This document shows positions 42,203-54,663 of a DNA stretch of 64,000 nt, piece after piece (position 1 is the first letter of the stretch; the number at the start of each line of letters is the position of its first letter). The position numbers and the translations under genes are program-made. Under the pieces are notes generated by a model. That model worked only from the letters and a program-made list of their open reading frames with translations, was not told the DNA's origin and made no database searches. The DNA is taken from contig LR134135.1 of the NCBI GenBank assembly GCA_900635465.1, positions 868,001 through 932,000 of the forward strand. Reading direction: 5' to 3'. The DNA is from Lelliottia amnigena. Lineage in GTDB: Bacteria; Pseudomonadota; Gammaproteobacteria; Enterobacterales; Enterobacteriaceae.

Positions 42203-44021
42203 ATGTTGAACGCCTGGCACCTTCCGGTTGCCCCATTTGTTAAGCAAAACAAAGATAAACTGATGATAACGCTGTGGCTGACGGGTGAAAATCAGCCACT
42301 GCGCGTCACGCTGCGCGCTGAAGTCGATAACGAAGAAACGTCGCTGCCGATGCATAAACAGCGCAGTCAGCCACAGCCTGGCGTTACGGCGTGGCGGGCA
42401 ACACTCGATTTACGCTCTGGCCAGCCGCGCCGCCGTTACAGCTTTAAGCTGCTGTGGAATAACCGCCAGCTGTGGTTCACCCCCGCAAGGATTTAGCCAT
42501 TTCCCGCCGACGCGAATGGAACAGTTCGCCGTCGATTATCCGGACAAGGGTCCGCAGTGGGTTAACGATCAGGTCTTTTACCAAATCTTTCCCGACCGCT
42601 TTGCGCGCAGCGAAGCGCGGACGTCTGAGCAGGATAAGGTCTATTACCATCACGCCGCAGGGCACGACATTATTCGTAAAGCGTGGGATGAACCGCTGAC
42701 CGCTCAGGCGGGCGGATCGACGTTTTACGGCGGCGACCTCGATGGGATCAGCGAGAAACTGCCGTATCTGAAAAAGCTGGGCGTGACCGCGCTGTATCTT
42801 AATCCGGTTTTCAAAGCACCCAGCGTGCACAAATACGACACCGAAGATTATCGCCACGTTGATGAACAGTTTGGCGGTGATGAAGCCCTGCTGCGCCTGC
42901 GGGAAAACACGCGACGTGAGGGAATGCGTTTGATTCTGGACGGCGTGTTCAACCATAGCGGCGACTCACACGCCTGGTTTGACCGCCACAATCAAACGAT
43001 GGGCGGTGCGTGCCACAACCCGGATTCACCGCAGCGCGACTGGTATAGCTTTAGCGATGATGGCCATGCGCTTGACTGGCTGGGATATGCCAGCCTGCCG
43101 AAACTGGATTTCCAGTCGCCGTCATTAGTCGACGAGATTTACGGCGGGGACGACAGCATCGTACGCCACTGGCTGAAAGCGCCGTGGAGTATGGACGGCT
43201 GGCGTCTGGACGTGGTGCATATGCTGGGCGAGGACGGCGGAGCGCGGAATAACATTCAGCATGTTACCGGCATCACCCAGTCCGCAAAGGCCGCCAATCC
43301 AGATGCGTTTGTGTTTGGCGAGCATTTTGGCGATGCGCGTCAGTGGCTGCAGGCAGATGCGGAAGATTCGGCGATGAACTATCGCGGCTTTACGTTCCCG
43401 TTATGGGGATTTCTCGCCAACACTGATATTTCGTACGATCCGCAGCTGATTGACGCCGAAATCTGTATCAAGTGGATGGATAACTACCGCGCCAGCCTGT
43501 CACATCAGCAGCAGTTACGCATGTTTAACCAGCTGGATAGCCATGATACTGCGCGTTTTAAATCGTTACTCGGTAAAGACGTGGCGCGTTTGCCGCTGGC
43601 GGTGACCTGGCTGTTTACCTGGCCGGGCGTGCCGTGCATTTACTACGGTGATGAAGTCGGGCTGGACGGCAACAACGATCCGTTCTGTCGCAAGACCTTC
43701 CCGTGGGATCCCGACAAGCAGGATAAAAACCTGTTTGCGCTTTATCAACGGCTGGCGAAACTGCGTAAGCACAGTCAGGCGCTGCGTTACGGGGGATGTC
43801 AGGTGGTGTATGCGCACGCTAACGTGGTGGTGTTTGCGCGTGTGTATAATCAACAGCGCGTGCTGGTGGCGATTAACCGCGGTGAGGCATGTGAAGTGGT
43901 GCTGGACGATTCGCCGTTGCTCAACGTTGAACGCTGGCAGCTGAAAGAGGGCAAAGCGGATCTGCAAGAGGGTGTGCTTTCTTTACCTGCTATTTCTGTG
44001 TCGGTGTGGTTCGGTAATTAG
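42203..44021 (+). CDS. malZ: Maltodextrin glucosidase MalZ (frame interrupted by a 1-base insertion)
   Basis: A GH13 enzyme that removes glucose from the reducing end of maltodextrins in the cytoplasm. ATG 42203 (MLNAWHLPV) follows aagggga. After 93 codons, WFTP runs into a stop; one extra C in the run 42480-42484 is responsible. Dropping it gives [12 protein letters not shown] and a 605-residue protein, the E. coli length. Catalytic motifs in the second frame are [24 protein letters not shown] and QLDSHDT. MalT-like boxes lie upstream. Confidence 0.93.
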
Positions 44022-44050
44022 CGGTTCTACGGCGTTGCATTCCAGAAACA

Positions 44051-44076
44051 AAAAAGCCCGCATCAGCGGGCTTTTT
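44051..44076. terminator. Bidirectional terminator between malZ and the peroxiredoxin gene
   Basis: aaaaagcccgc and gcgggcttttt with loop atca form a symmetrical hairpin with T runs in both directions, between two convergent genes. Confidence 0.93.
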
Positions 44077-44092
44077 GCGTAAACCATGCCGA

Positions 44093-44695
44093 TTACAGGC
44101 TGGATACGTTCTCAGAAAGGTATTTTGCCACGCCGTCTGGAGACGCGTTCATACCTTCTTTGCCTTTTTCCCACTGAGCCGGGCACACTTCGCCATGCTC
44201 TTCGTGGAACTGCAGCGCGTCAACCATGCGCAGCATTTCGTCAACGTTACGACCCAGCGGCAGATCGTTCACGACCTGGTGACGAACGATGCCGTTTGCG
44301 TCGATCAGGAAAGAACCGCGCAGCGCAACGCCAGCGTCCGGATGTTCGATACCGTAAGCCTGCTGGATTTCGCGTTTGATGTCCGCAACCATTGCGTATT
44401 TCACTGCACCGATGCCGCCTTTGTCGACAGGGGTGTTACGCCATGCGTTGTGTACAAACTCAGAGTCGAAGGAAACACCCACAACTTCCACGCCACGTTT
44501 CTGGAATTCTTCGTAACGTTTGTCGAATGCGATCAGTTCAGACGGGCAAACGAAGGTGAAATCCATCGGCCAGAAGAACAGGACGGTCGCTTTACCGTTG
44601 GTGTGCTGTTTGAAATTGAAGTTTTCAACGATTTCACCGTTGCCCAGAACTGCTGCAGCTGTAAAATCCGGAGCCGGACGAGTTACCAGAACCAT
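44093..44695 (-). CDS. Typical 2-Cys peroxiredoxin (TsaA/PrxA type)
   Basis: A 200-residue cytoplasmic peroxidase for hydrogen and organic peroxides. Peroxidatic C50 is in DFTFVCPSE and the resolving cysteine is in HGEVCPAQW near residue 171. A GGIG motif, the counterpart of the GGLG loop of sensitive peroxiredoxins, is present, but no C-terminal YF motif. E. coli K-12 lacks the gene here; Salmonella and several other enterics carry a tsaA-like gene in this position. Start MVLVTRPAPDF has a ggaga motif upstream. Confidence 0.92.
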   Translation of the reverse strand: MVLVTRPAPDFTAAAVLGNGEIVENFNFKQHTNGKATVLFFWPMDFTFVCPSELIAFDKRYEEFQKRGVEVVGVSFDSEFVHNAWRNTPVDKGGIGAVKYAMVADIKREIQQAYGIEHPDAGVALRGSFLIDANGIVRHQVVNDLPLGRNVDEMLRMVDALQFHEEHGEVCPAQWEKGKEGMNASPDGVAKYLSENVSSL

Positions 44696-44743
44696 GTGAT
44701 TCTCCTGTAGTGACTAAGGTTATTTTGGAACGCAACGCGGGCC

Positions 44744-44772
44744 ATTATAGAGAGGGATTGTGATTAAGACAA
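44744..44772 (-). promoter_or_regulatory. Putative promoter of the peroxiredoxin gene
   Basis: On the minus strand, TTGTCT (44772-44767) and TATAAT (44749-44744) are separated by 17 bases, about 50 bases before the start codon. A good sigma-70 pattern; no OxyR site was recognised. Confidence 0.6.
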
Positions 44773-44823
44773 AGAGGCGTGAGCAATCGTTCAACGAGCT
44801 TTTACCTATCAATCGCGTCTCTC

Positions 44824-45405
44824 TTACAGTTGTTTGTTTTTCGCTTGCGCCATCATGCGCGGATAGAACTCCCAAAAACGGGTCTCCAGCGCGTCGTAAT
44901 GGGTATCTAAGTCCTGCCAGGAGTCACGAAGCGCATCCAGACGCGGGCGGCGACTCGCCATTCCATTTAACACGCGCTGGATAAACTCCATTTCGCGATA
45001 GCGTTCCAGCCAGCGCTCGGACCACAGGTATTCGTTCAGATTGACGAAACGCGGCGGTGAGTCCGGTAAAATCATCGCGACCTGGGCGTGGGCGTAACGC
45101 ACAAATTCCGGTAACGGCATCTCAGGCGAAAGCTGCGCCCAGTGACGCGAGAGAAAATGATCCCACATCACGTCAAGCGTGATCGGCGCGACGCGGCGCG
45201 TCTCGGGGCGGAACCACTCTTTAGCTTCTTTCACTTCGGGCAGATTATCGGTCAGGACATCAATGCGGCGATGCATGAAAATACCGTCCACCACGTCAAC
45301 GGGATACGCTTGCGTGGGGTTGCCGCGCACAAAATCAGCCAGCAAATTGCCGGAAAGTGAGCTCTCCGCGAGGTGGGCGAGGTGCAGGTGTGCGAGAAAA
45401 TTCAT
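44824..45405 (-). CDS. acpH: Acyl carrier protein phosphodiesterase AcpH
   Basis: A 193-residue cytoplasmic enzyme (formerly YajB) that removes the 4'-phosphopantetheine arm from holo-ACP. The N-terminus [10 protein letters not shown] and the HD-like stretch GIFMHRRID, with [12 protein letters not shown], carry the metal-binding residues. Divergent from queA, as in E. coli. Confidence 0.96.
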   Translation of the reverse strand: MNFLAHLHLAHLAESSLSGNLLADFVRGNPTQAYPVDVVDGIFMHRRIDVLTDNLPEVKEAKEWFRPETRRVAPITLDVMWDHFLSRHWAQLSPEMPLPEFVRYAHAQVAMILPDSPPRFVNLNEYLWSERWLERYREMEFIQRVLNGMASRRPRLDALRDSWQDLDTHYDALETRFWEFYPRMMAQAKNKQL

Positions 45406-45496
45406 GCGTTTTGGTATCCGATTACGGCTAGGTGTTGCAGCAAAGAGGCGCGAGCACTAGACTAAGCCGCCTGTTTTTAAGTCACGAGTATAAGTC

Positions 45497-46567
45497 ATGC
45501 GCGTCGCCGATTTCTCCTTTGAATTACCCGAATCCCTGATTGCCCACTATCCACAGCCTGAGCGCAGTGGTTGCCGCTTGCTGTCGCTGGACGGGCCAAC
45601 GGGCGCGCTGACGCACGGTACTTTCACCGATTTACTCGACAAGCTCAACCCCGGTGATTTGCTGGTCTTTAACAATACCCGCGTGATCCCGGCGCGTCTG
45701 TTTGGCCGCAAAGCCAGCGGCGGTAAGATTGAAGTGCTGGTCGAGCGTATGCTTGATGACAAACGTATTCTGGCACATATTCGCGCATCCAAAGCGCCAA
45801 AGCCGGGGGCGGAACTGCTGCTGGGCGACGACGAAAGCATTAATGCCACCATGGTCGCCCGTCACGATGCGTTGTTCGAAGTGGAGTTTAATGACGAGCG
45901 TCCCGTTCTGGATATTCTTAACGCTATCGGCCATATGCCGCTGCCGCCTTATATCGACCGCCCGGATGAAGACGCAGACCGTGAACTCTATCAGACCGTT
46001 TACAGCCAGAAGCCTGGCGCGGTAGCCGCGCCAACGGCGGGGCTGCATTTCGATGAGCCGCTGCTTGAAAGACTGCGCGAGAAAGGCATCGAAATGGCGT
46101 TTGTGACGCTGCATGTCGGCGCGGGGACGTTCCAGCCGGTGCGTGTGGACACCATTGAAGATCACATCATGCACTCCGAATATGCCGAAGTGCCCCAGGA
46201 TGTGGTTGATGCGGTGCTGGCCGCCAAAGCGCGCGGCAACCGCGTGATCGCCGTGGGAACCACGTCGGTGCGCTCGCTCGAAAGTGCGGCCCAGGCGGCC
46301 AAAAAAGATCTGATCGAGCCGTTCTTTGGTGACACGCAAATCTTTATTTTCCCGGGCTATCAATACACCGTGATTGATGCACTGGTGACCAATTTCCATC
46401 TGCCTGAATCGACATTGATTATGCTGGTTTCCGCGTTTGCGGGTTATCAGAATACAATGAATGCGTATAAGGCTGCGGTAGAACAAAATTATCGCTTTTT
46501 TAGCTACGGGGACGCGATGTTTATCACGTACAATCCGCAGGCTTTGAATGAGCGTGTCGGGGAATAA
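45497..46567 (+). CDS. queA: S-adenosylmethionine:tRNA ribosyltransferase-isomerase QueA
   Basis: A 356-residue enzyme, same length as E. coli, that adds the epoxycyclopentane ring to preQ1 in tRNA, the penultimate step of queuosine synthesis. Start [16 protein letters not shown]. Conserved [26 protein letters not shown] and [11 protein letters not shown] are visible. First gene of queA-tgt-yajC-secD-secF; tgt follows after 73 bases. Confidence 0.97.
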   Translation: MRVADFSFELPESLIAHYPQPERSGCRLLSLDGPTGALTHGTFTDLLDKLNPGDLLVFNNTRVIPARLFGRKASGGKIEVLVERMLDDKRILAHIRASKAPKPGAELLLGDDESINATMVARHDALFEVEFNDERPVLDILNAIGHMPLPPYIDRPDEDADRELYQTVYSQKPGAVAAPTAGLHFDEPLLERLREKGIEMAFVTLHVGAGTFQPVRVDTIEDHIMHSEYAEVPQDVVDAVLAAKARGNRVIAVGTTSVRSLESAAQAAKKDLIEPFFGDTQIFIFPGYQYTVIDALVTNFHLPESTLIMLVSAFAGYQNTMNAYKAAVEQNYRFFSYGDAMFITYNPQALNERVGE

Positions 46568-46598
46568 GTCCGCGGCACATAAACTTCTCGGCATATGA

Positions 46599-47769
<1,171 letters not shown>

Positions 47770-47791
47770 TTTTATAAATGAGGGAATTTGA

Positions 47792-48124
47792 ATGAGCTTT
47801 TTTATTTCTGATGCGGTAGCAGCAACAGGCGCTCCGTCGCAGGGCAGCCCGATGTCTCTGATTCTGATGCTGGCGGTGTTTGGTCTGATTTTCTATTTCA
47901 TGATCTTGCGTCCACAGCAGAAACGTACCAAAGAACACAAAAACCTGATGAGCTCCATCGCGAAAGGTGATGAAGTTCTGACCAACGGCGGTCTGGTCGG
48001 TCGCGTAACGAAAGTAGCTGAAACTGGCTATATCTCTATTGCGCTGAACGACACCACTGAAGTGGTTATCAAACGTGACTTTGTCGCTGCCGTACTGCCT
48101 AAAGGCACTATGAAAGCGCTGTAA
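47792..48124 (+). CDS. yajC: Sec translocon accessory subunit YajC
   Basis: A 110-residue inner-membrane protein with one hydrophobic segment (LILMLAVFGLIFYFMIL), then RPQQKRTKEHKNLMSSI and a small soluble domain. It associates with SecD and SecF in the holotranslocon. Same length as E. coli; secD begins 26 bases downstream. Confidence 0.97.
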   Translation: MSFFISDAVAATGAPSQGSPMSLILMLAVFGLIFYFMILRPQQKRTKEHKNLMSSIAKGDEVLTNGGLVGRVTKVAETGYISIALNDTTEVVIKRDFVAAVLPKGTMKAL

Positions 48125-48150
48125 TCTAACTTCTCCCAAAGGGAACTGCC

Positions 48151-49999
48151 GTGTTAAACCGTTATCCTTTGTGGAAGTACATCATGCTGGTCGTCGTGAT
48201 TATCGTCGGCCTGCTGTACGCGCTTCCCAACCTGTATGGTGAGGATCCGGCTGTTCAAATCACTGGCGCGCGCGGTGTCGCCGCCAGTGAGCAAACGCTG
48301 ATCCAGGTCCAGAACACTTTACAACAAGAAAAAATTACCGCTAAGTCTGTGGCACTGGAAGAGGGCGCTATTCTTGCTCGCTTCGACACCACCGACACGC
48401 AGCTCCGCGCTCGTGAAGCGCTGGTGAGCGTGCTGGGTGATAAATATGTCGTGGCGTTGAACCTTGCTCCTGCAACCCCGCGTTGGTTAGCCTCCATCAA
48501 TGCAGAGCCGATGAAACTCGGTCTTGATCTGCGTGGTGGCGTTCACTTCCTGATGGAAGTGGATATGGATACCGCGCTTGGCAAATTGCAGGAACAGAAT
48601 ATGGACGGCCTGCGCAGCGATCTGCGCGAAAAAGGCATTCCTTACACCACCGTGCGTAAGGAAGATAACTACGGAATGAGCATCACGTTCCATGATGCTG
48701 CCGCGCGCGATCAGGCGGTGGATTATCTCTCTACGCGTCACCGCGATCTGGTGATTTCACGTCAGGGTAGCAACCAGCTGCGTGCTGTGATGACCGATGC
48801 GCGTCTGAGCGAAGCACGTGAATACGCGGTACAGCAGAACATCAATATCCTGCGTAACCGTGTAAACCAGCTTGGTGTTGCTGAGCCGCTGGTACAGCGC
48901 CAGGGTTCAGACCGTATCGTGGTAGAACTGCCGGGTATCCAGGACACTGCACGTGCCAAAGAAATTTTGGGTGCGACAGCGACGCTGGAATTCCGTCTGG
49001 TGAACACCAATGTGGATCAATCTGCCGCGGCGTCTGGTCGTGTGCCTGGTGATTCCGAAGTGAAAGAAACGCGCGAAGGCCAGCCTGTTGTGCTGTACAA
49101 GCGTGTGATTCTGACCGGTGATCACATCACTGACTCTACGTCTAACCAGGACGAATACAACCAGCCGCAGGTTAACATCTCGCTTGATAGCGCGGGTGGT
49201 AACATCATGTCGAACTTCACCAAGGATAACATCGGAAAAACCGATGGCGACCCTGTTCGTGGAGTACAAAGACAGCGGTAAGAAAGATGCTAACGGTCGT
49301 GCAATTCTGGTGAAAGAGGAAGAGGTGATTAACGTCGCTAATATCCAGTCTCGCCTGGGTAACAGCTTCCGTATTACCGGCATCAGCAACCCGAACGAAG
49401 CCCGCCAGCTCTCTCTGCTGCTGCGTGCTGGTGCGTTGATTGCGCCTATTCAGATCGTTGAAGAACGTACCATTGGTCCAACGCTGGGGATGCAGAACAT
49501 CACTCAGGGCCTGGAAGCGTGTCTGGCTGGTCTGGCGGTTTCCATTATCTTCATGCTGTTCTTCTATAAGAAGTTTGGCCTGATTGCGACGACCGCGCTG
49601 ATCGCAAACCTGGTATTGATCATCGGCATTATGTCCCTGCTGCCAGGGGCGACGCTGACCATGCCGGGTATTGCAGGTATCGTTCTAACCCTTGCGGTGG
49701 CGGTCGATGCCAACGTACTGATAAACGAACGTATCAAAGAAGAGTTGAGCAATGGTCGCTCGGTACAACAAGCGATCGACGAAGGCTATAAAGGCGCTTT
49801 CAGCTCTATCTTCGATGCAAACGTAACAACACTGATTAAGGTTCTTATCCTGTATGCAGTGGGGACTGGCGCAATCAAAGGCTTTGCTATTACAACCGGT
49901 ATCGGTGTGGCAACGTCAATGTTTACCGCTATTGTCGGCACCCGTGCCATCGTGAACCTGCTGTATGGCGGCAAGCGCGTCAAAAAGCTGTCTATCTGA
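48151..49999 (+). CDS. secD: Protein translocase subunit SecD (frame interrupted by a 1-base insertion)
   Basis: A proton-driven RND-like partner of SecYEG. It has one N-terminal membrane segment, a large periplasmic domain ([16 protein letters not shown]), and five membrane segments in the second frame with [20 protein letters not shown]. The frames join at the A run 49236-49240: dropping one A turns IGKTDGD into [14 protein letters not shown] and gives 615 residues, exactly the E. coli length. SecD is required for normal growth, so a sequence error is likely. secF follows after 10 bases. Confidence 0.95.
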
Positions 50000-50009
50000 G
50001 GAGTGCGTT

Positions 50010-50981
50010 GTGGCACAGGAATATACTGTTGAACAATTGAACCACGGCCGTAAAGTCTGGGACTTTATGCGCTGGGACTACTGGGCTTTCGGCATTTCAG
50101 GTTTTCTGCTGATTGTCTCGATTGCCATCATTGGTGTCCGAGGTTTTAACTGGGGTCTTGATTTCACCGGTGGTACGGTGATTGAAATCACGCTGGAAAA
50201 ACCCGCTGATCTGGACCAAATGCGCGAAGCGCTGCAGAAGGCGGGCTTTGAAGAGCCGCAGCTGCAGAACTTCGGTAGCAGCCGCGACATCATGGTGCGT
50301 ATGCCTCCGGTTCACGATGCCAACGGCAGCCAGGAACTGGGAAGCAAGGTCGTTAACGTGATTAACGAAGCGACCAGCCAGGATGCGACCGTTAAGCGTA
50401 TCGAATTCGTCGGCCCGAGTGTCGGTGCGGATCTGGCGCAAAACGGTGCCATGGCTCTGCTGGTGGCGCTGATTTCCATTCTGGTGTACGTCGGTTTTCG
50501 CTTCGAGTGGCGTCTTGCTGCGGGTGTGGTTATCTCACTGGCGCACGACGTGGTCATTACGATGGGCGTGCTGTCGCTGTTCCATATTGAGGTCGACCTG
50601 ACGATCGTGGCATCTCTGATGTCGGTTATCGGTTACTCACTGAACGACAGTATCGTGGTATCGGACCGTATTCGTGAGAACTTCCGTAAGATTCGTCGCG
50701 GTACGCCGTATGAAATCTTTAACGTTTCACTGACGCAAACGCTGCACCGTACGTTGATTACATCCGGAACGACCTTGATGGTTATCCTGATGCTGTTCCT
50801 CTTCGGTGGCCCGATTCTGGAAGGCTTCTCGCTGACCATGTTGATCGGTGTCTCCATCGGTACGGCGTCCTCAATCTACGTCGCGTCCGCGCTGGCGTTG
50901 AAACTGGGTATGAAGCGTGAGCACTTGATCCAGCAGAAAGTTGAAAAGGAAGGGGCGGATCAGCCGTCTATTCTGCCGTAA
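50010..50981 (+). CDS. secF: Protein translocase subunit SecF
   Basis: A 323-residue inner-membrane protein with six hydrophobic segments, partner of SecD. Start GTG 50010 ([16 protein letters not shown]) follows gagga and equals the E. coli start. Conserved are [16 protein letters not shown] and [20 protein letters not shown]. It ends [10 protein letters not shown]. Confidence 0.97.
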   Translation: MAQEYTVEQLNHGRKVWDFMRWDYWAFGISGFLLIVSIAIIGVRGFNWGLDFTGGTVIEITLEKPADLDQMREALQKAGFEEPQLQNFGSSRDIMVRMPPVHDANGSQELGSKVVNVINEATSQDATVKRIEFVGPSVGADLAQNGAMALLVALISILVYVGFRFEWRLAAGVVISLAHDVVITMGVLSLFHIEVDLTIVASLMSVIGYSLNDSIVVSDRIRENFRKIRRGTPYEIFNVSLTQTLHRTLITSGTTLMVILMLFLFGGPILEGFSLTMLIGVSIGTASSIYVASALALKLGMKREHLIQQKVEKEGADQPSILP

Positions 50982-51003
50982 CGGCAACAACATTCTGACA
51001 CTG

Positions 51004-51033
51004 AAATCCCGGTCGTAAGGCCGGGATTTTTTT
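51004..51033 (+). terminator. Terminator after secF
   Basis: Arms aaatcccgg and ccgggattt with an 8-base loop, ending in a run of seven T residues, 23 bases after secF. Confidence 0.92.
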
Positions 51034-51104
51034 ATGGGGTGTATCCAGACGGTAAGTCGATATTCTCCAGTCAGGCCGGACGATGGCGCTGGATTCGAGA
51101 CATA

Positions 51105-51129
51105 AAAAAGCCAGCATAGCTGGCTTTTT
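51105..51129. terminator. Terminator after tsx
   Basis: aaaaagccagc and gctggcttttt with loop ata, symmetrical and T-flanked on both strands, so it ends tsx (minus strand) and backs up the secF terminator. Confidence 0.92.
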
Positions 51130-51176
51130 GTCTGCGAGGCGCAAGGCTGATTCAGCGAAGCGCCTTTGTCAGGGGG

Positions 51177-52055
51177 TTAGAAGTTGTAACCTACTACCAG
51201 GTAACCACCCCAACCGGTAGAACGGACGTTTTCTTTCATCCAATTCAGGTCGGCATCGTCGTTCCACTGGCCGCCGTTGTGCCAGTAACGGGCAACGACA
51301 GAATAATGCCAGTGATCGTAGTTCAGCGCCAGAATGTGGCTGGACGCGATAGAGTCGCTGGTACGCTGCTTAATACCGTTTTCAGCATAGTCGCTCTTTT
51401 CGCCCAAGTCCGAACCCCAGTCGAAGTTGGTAAAGCCGATATAGCTCAGATTACCACCCCACAGCTGGGTGATCGGTACAAAGTATTTCACTTTGAAACG
51501 GTAGCCATCCCACTCATTTTCGTTTGCTGCATCGTAGTTCTGCCACTGGTATTTCGCATACACGTTCAGGGAAAGGCTCATCGGCAGACCGGTGTCGATG
51601 TCAGTACCCAGACCCATATACCAGGTGCTCTGGCGACCAGAAGAGTTGCGACCCATATCGTAGATATAGTTGTTCGCGATATACCACTCTTTGAATGGGC
51701 CGAAGCTCAGATCTGCGCCTGTCAGCTTGTCGATAGAGAAGCGCGGTTCGATTTCCATAAACAGTGGAGAACCGTGGTTCCAGATACCTTTCGCATCGGT
51801 GTTACCACCGAAGAATACGGGCGCATCCAGGTAACCATAGAAATCAAACCAGTCTTTCTTAGCGAAAGCTTCATATTCCAGATAGGTATCGTTACGGATT
51901 TGTGGTCCAAAACGAGTGTGGTAGCTACCCACTACGTTGACGCTCTGATGCCACCAGTCGGAAACATACTCAGGTTTTGCGTTTTCTGCTGCGTTAACAG
52001 CGAAAGAAGAGGAAAGTGCCAGCGCTGCACCGGCTGCTAATAATGTTTTTTTCAT
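51177..52055 (-). CDS. tsx: Nucleoside-specific channel Tsx
   Basis: A 292-residue outer-membrane 12-stranded barrel precursor for nucleosides and deoxynucleosides; in E. coli also receptor for phage T6 and colicin K. ATG 52055 gives the signal peptide [16 protein letters not shown] ... NAAEN, preferred over an upstream in-frame start. The mature part has [18 protein letters not shown] and the terminal phenylalanine (GYNF) needed for barrel assembly. The upstream region carries a CRP-like site. Confidence 0.96.
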   Translation of the reverse strand: MKKTLLAAGAALALSSSFAVNAAENAKPEYVSDWWHQSVNVVGSYHTRFGPQIRNDTYLEYEAFAKKDWFDFYGYLDAPVFFGGNTDAKGIWNHGSPLFMEIEPRFSIDKLTGADLSFGPFKEWYIANNYIYDMGRNSSGRQSTWYMGLGTDIDTGLPMSLSLNVYAKYQWQNYDAANENEWDGYRFKVKYFVPITQLWGGNLSYIGFTNFDWGSDLGEKSDYAENGIKQRTSDSIASSHILALNYDHWHYSVVARYWHNGGQWNDDADLNWMKENVRSTGWGGYLVVGYNF

Positions 52056-52140
52056 AATCATGCCACTGATTGAAATTCCCTTCCGGGAGTGAAAAATGCG
52101 CGATTTGCGTTTCAAAATATTTCGTGTTTCTGCGGAGCCT

Positions 52141-52185
52141 ATTATAGGAATCCTCGCTCACAAAAATATGTGTTGTTTCACATAT
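52141..52185 (-). promoter_or_regulatory. tsx promoter with CRP-like operator
   Basis: On the minus strand TATAAT (52146-52141) has no good -35. A palindrome with arms atatgtg and cacatat at 52166-52185 is centred about 41.5 bases before the expected start point, the class II activator position. The arms resemble a CRP site with centre spacing 2 bases shorter than consensus. E. coli tsx is controlled by CRP, CytR and DeoR. Confidence 0.65.
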
Positions 52186-52323
52186 CTATCATACGCGTAA
52201 TCGATTGCGTTCACGTTTGCGTACTTTAAACGGCGGGGATTGTAATGGCAAACAGCAATATTGCCAATCTTTGCGGAAGGTTAGGGGGAGCGGAACGCTT
52301 GTCACGCGTTCCGCTAAAAAGTA

Positions 52324-52863
52324 CTACTGAACGGCAGGCCGGATATCGTGGATGCGGATGAAACCTAATTGATCGGGCGTAATGCCGCTCAATTGCAGCG
52401 GGATATCTACATCGCTTGGCGCGAGCACGCTTGCTGGGGCATTAATAAGCTGGTTTTTCACGTTCACTTCCTGGAAGCTTTCGGTCGTTCCCTGAATTTG
52501 CCCCCATTCCACGGTGCCGCTAAATGCAGGTAATGGGTCGTTAGATTCGCCCTGAATACGCAATGTAGCGCTTGTTCCGTCTGCATTTGGCGCAATATTA
52601 ACCAGAGACATTTTCAGCGTCCCGATCTGGCTTTGCAGTCGTGCTGGGGTGTTAGCGCCTGGTAACAGATACACGCCGCTGCTGGATTTTGCATTCAGCG
52701 CATTTTGCTGGGTGATCTTGACCGTTTCCTGGTTCAGTTTCGTCATGGCGCTGTTCAGCGTGCTGACGCTTTGGTTCATTTGACGAACTTCGCTTTGCTG
52801 TGCGCAGGCGCTCAACGTGAAGAGACTTCCCAGCGCGAGTATTCTTAGGTAACGTCTTGTCAT
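52324..52863 (-). CDS. yajI: YajI lipoprotein
   Basis: A 179-residue putative lipoprotein: basic N-terminus, hydrophobic core and lipobox LSAC with the cysteine at about residue 20 (start MTRRYLRILALG at 52863). The body (VRQMNQSVSTLNSAM, GVYLLPGA) matches E. coli YajI (DUF3251), of unknown function. Divergent from nrdR. Confidence 0.93.
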   Translation of the reverse strand: MTRRYLRILALGSLFTLSACAQQSEVRQMNQSVSTLNSAMTKLNQETVKITQQNALNAKSSSGVYLLPGANTPARLQSQIGTLKMSLVNIAPNADGTSATLRIQGESNDPLPAFSGTVEWGQIQGTTESFQEVNVKNQLINAPASVLAPSDVDIPLQLSGITPDQLGFIRIHDIRPAVQ

Positions 52864-53006
52864 TGCGTTTATTTCCATAAAAATAACGGATTATCGTAAT
52901 GGTAGTCAGTAAGATGCCGTCTGGTATAGATCCTTTATCTCAAAAAGTGCTCTTCCTTTGTTGTCAGCCCAGTTCGGGTTAAAATAGAGTTCAGTTAACC
53001 AGATAG

Positions 53007-53468
<462 letters not shown>

Positions 53469-53472
53469 GCGA

Positions 53473-54576
53473 ATGCAGGATGAGATTTACATGGCGCGCG
53501 CGCTGAAGCTGGCGCAGCGTGGACGTTTCACTACCCATCCCAATCCCAACGTGGGCTGCGTTATCGTTAAAGACGGTGAAATTGTCGGCGAAGGTTTCCA
53601 CTATCGCGCCGGTGAGCCTCACGCCGAAGTCCACGCGTTACGTATGGCAGGTGAGAAGGCGCGGGGTGCCACGGCCTACGTCACGCTTGAACCCTGTAGC
53701 CATCATGGGCGAACGCCGCCGTGCTGCGAGGCGCTGATTGATGCCGGCGTGGCGCGCGTCGTTGCTGCAATGCAAGATCCCAATCCTCAGGTTGCCGGAC
53801 GCGGACTGTATCGCCTGCAGCAGGAAGGAATTGATGTCAGCCATGGCTTGATGATGGCTGATACCGAAGCGCTGAATAAGGGCTTCCTCAAACGCATGCG
53901 TACCGGTTTCCCCTATATCCAGTTGAAGCTCGGTGCTTCGCTTGACGGGCGAACGGCAATGGCAAACGGTGAAAGTCAGTGGATCACGTCACCGCAATCA
54001 AGGCGCGATGTGCAACGTCTGCGTGCGCAAAGCCATGCTATTCTCACCAGCAGCGAAACGGTTTTGGCCGATGATCCTGCCATGACGGTGCGCTGGGATG
54101 AACTCAATCAGGATACCCAGGCGCTTTATCCGCAAGAGAATTTGCGCCAGCCGCTGCGCATTGTGATTGATAGCCAGAATCGCGTTACCCCCGCGCACCG
54201 TATCGTGCAGCAACCGGGTGAAACGCTTTTTGCGCGAACAAAAGAAGACGATCGCGAGTGGCCTGAACATGTGCGCAGCATTATGGTGCCGGAACATAAA
54301 GGTCATCTCGATTTAGTCGTCCTGATGATGTTGCTCGGCAAGCAGCAGGTCAACAGTCTCTGGGTTGAGGCGGGACCGACGCTTGCGGGCGCGCTATTGC
54401 AGGCCGGGCTGGTGGATGAACTGATCGTCTATGTTGCGCCAAAATTGTTAGGTCATGAGGCGCGTGGCTTGTTTGCGCTGCCGGGGCTCGAAAAATTGGC
54501 TGATGCGCCGCAACTCAAATTCAGCGACATCCGGCCGGTTGGCCCGGACGTTTGTCTGCATTTAATCCCTGCGTGA
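53473..54576 (+). CDS. ribD: Riboflavin deaminase/reductase RibD
   Basis: A 367-residue bifunctional enzyme, same length as E. coli, performing the deamination and NADPH reduction steps early in riboflavin synthesis. The N-terminal deaminase zinc site is HAEVHAL with EPCSHHGRTPPC; the C-terminal reductase has KLGASLDGRTA and VEAGPTLAGALL. ATG 53473 (MQDEIYMARAL) is preferred over an upstream frame overlapping nrdR. Confidence 0.97.
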   Translation: MQDEIYMARALKLAQRGRFTTHPNPNVGCVIVKDGEIVGEGFHYRAGEPHAEVHALRMAGEKARGATAYVTLEPCSHHGRTPPCCEALIDAGVARVVAAMQDPNPQVAGRGLYRLQQEGIDVSHGLMMADTEALNKGFLKRMRTGFPYIQLKLGASLDGRTAMANGESQWITSPQSRRDVQRLRAQSHAILTSSETVLADDPAMTVRWDELNQDTQALYPQENLRQPLRIVIDSQNRVTPAHRIVQQPGETLFARTKEDDREWPEHVRSIMVPEHKGHLDLVVLMMLLGKQQVNSLWVEAGPTLAGALLQAGLVDELIVYVAPKLLGHEARGLFALPGLEKLADAPQLKFSDIRPVGPDVCLHLIPA

Positions 54577-54663
54577 GGCTTTCTTAAATAGGGAAGCAGT
54601 ACGCGAAGTATTATGATAAAATCCGCCCCCCTGCGGGGCCAAATGAACCCGTAAAGGAAGAGT

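Noticed and set aside
49230-49245. Programmed ribosomal frameshifting at the secD A run
   Set aside because: No such recoding is known for secD, the E. coli frame is continuous, and nine other unrelated breaks have the same one-base nature, pointing to sequence error.
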